The position numbers and the translations under genes were made by a program. Positions 61,490 through 64,000 of a stretch of DNA of 64,000 bases are shown piece by piece (within the stretch, counting starts at the first letter, position 1; each line of letters starts with the position of its first letter). The notes under the pieces are model-generated. The model did no database searches and had not been told where the DNA came from. It was given only the letters and a program-made list of their open reading frames with translations. The stretch comes from Ottelia alismoides (lineage: Eukaryota > Streptophyta > Magnoliopsida > Alismatales > Hydrocharitaceae). The stretch covers positions 62,001 through 126,000 of the forward strand of contig JAZKJV010006050.1 of NCBI GenBank assembly GCA_037367405.1. The letters are read 5' to 3'.

Positions 61490-64000
61490 TGATGAGCGGT
61501 CAGCCGACTAGGGTTAAGTATCAAGAATTATCACGAGTCGTTGTGGCCCCAATCAACCAATTAGGCTCAACAAGAAAAATAGAGAACTACACAAATCAAG
61601 CAATCAAGCACAAAATCGATGTCAGCAGTCTCCGCTATTTATTTAACATGGTATATCAATCAGGGTCGAACACATGGAGCACTAAAATGTATGAAGTAGT
61701 CCTATTCAGAGAATAAAAAGCATATTTTTGTGGTTTTTAATTAGCAATTTTTTTATATTTTCGAAATAAGAAAACAAACAATCAAATAAGGCAAAAGCAA
61801 GCTTCAACAATTTTTATTAAAATTAAAAATACTAAAAAATCAGAAAAAAATATTTTTATATTTTTCAAATATTCAGATGTTTTTGAGAACTTTATGGGAT
61901 TTTTCTCATTTTTATATGATTTTATAAAAATTAAACAAAATCAAGAAAAGAAAGCGATGTACAACCTGGACTAAAAGGCGAATTTAAAATGGTAAAAGTG
62001 CCTTAAGGTCCTGGTTGTGATTTTTATAAAAAAGGGAATAAAAATATCTAACCACAGAATCTGAAATTCATTTTTTTTGTTTTTTTAGAATTTCTAATTA
62101 TTTTTATAAATTTTTTTAGAATTTTTAGCTTTTTGGGGTTTTTATAAGGAATAATGCAACAAAAATGGTAGTGGAATTAAAATACACAAATAAAAGCACA
62201 CAATAAATTTTTTTGTAATTTTTAAAGCAATTTTTATATTTTTTAGTATTTTATAATATAGGTAGAACACATTTTTAGGGTTTTTGATTTTTAGAAAATA
62301 TCAAATAGACCTCAATTAATTCGCAAAAATCACCATAAATCTTACATGTTAGCATGAGCTAATAGAAATTTTATGGAATTTTTGGAGATAATTAGGTATT
62401 TATTTGATTAAAAAAACACACAATACACATGGACCTAGATGCAATTATTTAAAAAGTTTTTGGACCAAACAATAACATGCATAAAAAGTTCGGGGCTACT
62501 TGCAATTTATCCAACATATTCACGCATATGCTCAAAAATTCACGCATAGGGGCATATTTGTAATTATCAGAAAAGTCATTCCAAAACATGTCATATATAT
62601 AATCCAGGAGAAAACATGCAAATTACCCACAAACTTACGTGAACATGCACGTGTCACAGGTTCGGAAGGACTAAACTACAATTACAGAAACTATAAGTTC
62701 CAAATTGCAAAATTTCTAAACTACTACTTTATTTACATAACTATACAATAAAACATAAAAATTGCGAGGGGGGGGGGAGAAATATACCCCGAGGAGGCAC
62801 GTGGCACGCTGGAGAGGCGTTGTGGGCGTACGACTCTGATCCTCTGATGGAGGTAGATCTGGCAGTCCAGATGATGTCGGGACGTGCGACCTGATGCGTC
62901 AGGTGGCATCAGATCTAACGGCTAAAAAGGCTGCTGCTGTCGGCGGCTAGGATGTGATTTGGCAGGTGGGGGCCGATCCAATGGTAGACGAGGGCTCTGG
63001 AAGAACAGCTCCTGGGCGAACTTTGACCGGCCACTGGATACAATCCACTGCTCTGATGAAGCCAACAACAGGTCCTGCTCGGTCATGAGGGTGCTCCACG
63101 TCTGGAGGGCAGCTCTGATGGAAGGAACGATGGTCGAATAAGCACGGTGGTCCAGCTCCTCCTGGAGCTGCTCCGCCTAAGCAGGTGGGAGGCGAATAGG
63201 CGTCATCTGCACGAACCAAGGCCTGCAACGGGTACACCGCTCGGAGGTGTTGCTCCGGCGAGGTTTAATTGCAAATGGAGATAAGAGAAGCGGAAGGGAA
63301 TGGAGGACAATCTCGATCGAAGGTGATAGAAGGGGATCTCAGCCTTAATCTCGACCTCGGAGTCGAGTCTAAGGGTGATCAGGTCGCATGCAAGATGAAA
63401 GGTGATACAACGAATCGATCTGAATGGATGGGTGTGGATATCGGGGCTTCGACCAGCTAGTCAAAGCAAATGGATGTGTGGTAGCGCTAGATGGGAAGAA
63501 TGAATCAAACTGGAAAAGGGGGAGCGAAATGGGCAGTACCTGAGGGTCAAGATGAACCCAGGAACTTCCGACGAAGGTGGGAGTTGGGGTTGTGGCCTCA
63601 ACCTCGCTGCGGAAGGCTGGGAGGCTAGACGTGGCGGCGCTCTCCGGCCACGTAGCTGAGCTGCAGCTTCGGGCCACCAGAACTCAGTCCAAAGGTCTCC
63701 TCCGGTTGCTGTCACTCCACTGAAGATTACTAGGGGGTGAGAGAAGGGGTGAGGCATGAGATGCTCAACAGTGGAGGCGGAGGAGATGTTATATAGGCTT
63801 CCTAGGGTGGTGAGATGATCGAGCAAAAGCGCGCAACCCTAGGAAGATCCATGCCTTCCTAGGGATCCACGAGGGTCGTGGATCCAAAGAGATAGCTCGT
63901 ATGTAAAATCGGATCAAGAGGAGGCTTGATCTGACTGGGAAAAAGGGGAGAAGAAGCTCCGACGGAAGGAGTTGGGTCGGGTCAAGCCTAGAAGAGGGCG
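61490..64000 (-). mobile_element. Third Ty3-family LTR, incomplete at the window edge
   Basis: It begins TGATGAGCGGTCAG and follows the same layout as the LTRs at 41261 and 50568. The shared features are GACTA...AATCA near the start, ATTTAACATGGTATA-like sequence followed by GGGTCGAACACA, an AT-rich arm, a G run (62768-62777) and a GC-rich core with GATCCAATGG-type words. It inserted into the copia LTR after TTCAG (61485-61489). Whether it is solo or part of a full element cannot be seen. Confidence 0.82.

Larger units (their letters stand above)
35463..64000 (-). mobile_element. Decayed Ty1/copia element carrying nested insertions (runs off the window)
   Basis: Both LTRs share extended similarity. 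The left (3') LTR is complete and the right (5') LTR is interrupted. The inner borders have a copia polypurine tract (38019 onward, minus strand GGGCTAGTGGGAGA) and a Met-tRNA primer site (55359-55370). Integrase then reverse-transcriptase remnants occur in copia order on the minus strand. The element's own sequence is 35463-41260, 54012-57312 and 61398-61489. Nested insertions fill the rest. The left flank is GTATG; the right end lies outside the window. High LTR divergence and many stops show age. Confidence 0.85.

Overview
This is nuclear DNA of a flowering plant. The evidence is a plant type-I pectin methylesterase with introns, a plant-type proteasome beta-4 (PBD) exon, an ERD6-like sugar-transporter pseudogene, and layers of plant Ty1/copia and Ty3 LTR retrotransposons, LINEs, hAT-like elements and foldback MITEs. 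The pectinesterase exons are very GC-rich with codons mostly ending in G or C, inside AT-rich surroundings. That would suit a monocot with GC3-rich genes, but the species cannot be named from the window.

Layout. 1-20,400 is a repeat graveyard. It holds a 5'-truncated LINE with its target duplication (2768-5762), three older LINE fragments, five hAT-like non-autonomous elements (one cut by the window edge), a sixth of the same kind inside one LINE fragment, a MITE and several tandem duplications. 20,800-29,500 is the gene-bearing part: a TRIM-like miniature LTR element (20808-21287), the 3' terminal exon of a proteasome beta-4 gene (21745-22116, 5' exons not found), a broken sugar-transporter gene split by a small LTR insertion (24087-25690), and one apparently intact gene on the minus strand, a 590-residue pectinesterase in three exons (29437-26357) with a large foldback element in its second intron. 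29,500-33,500 is AT-rich intergenic DNA with another hAT-like element and a 319-bp foldback MITE.

33,700-64,000 is a nested stack of LTR retrotransposons. An old Ty3-type LTR relict (about 33.7-35.46 kb) is cut by a decayed minus-strand copia element whose left LTR is 35463-38018. The copia interior is split by a 12,751-bp Ty3 element (41261-54011, TSD CCTTG, tRNA-Asp primer site, gag-like ORF but no pol seen). The copia right LTR (from 55373) is split by a 4,085-bp solo LTR (57313-61397, TSD CAAAT) and then by a further LTR of the same family (61490 to the window end).

The most interesting new signal is an array of four near-perfect hairpins (46436-46742) inside the non-autonomous Ty3 element. 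Each carries a copy of the element's own polypurine-tract sequence, and the stem tips differ between copies with pairing kept. No pathway or operon-like cooperation is expected here. The only gene judged likely to be functional is the pectinesterase; the proteasome exon is intact but incomplete.
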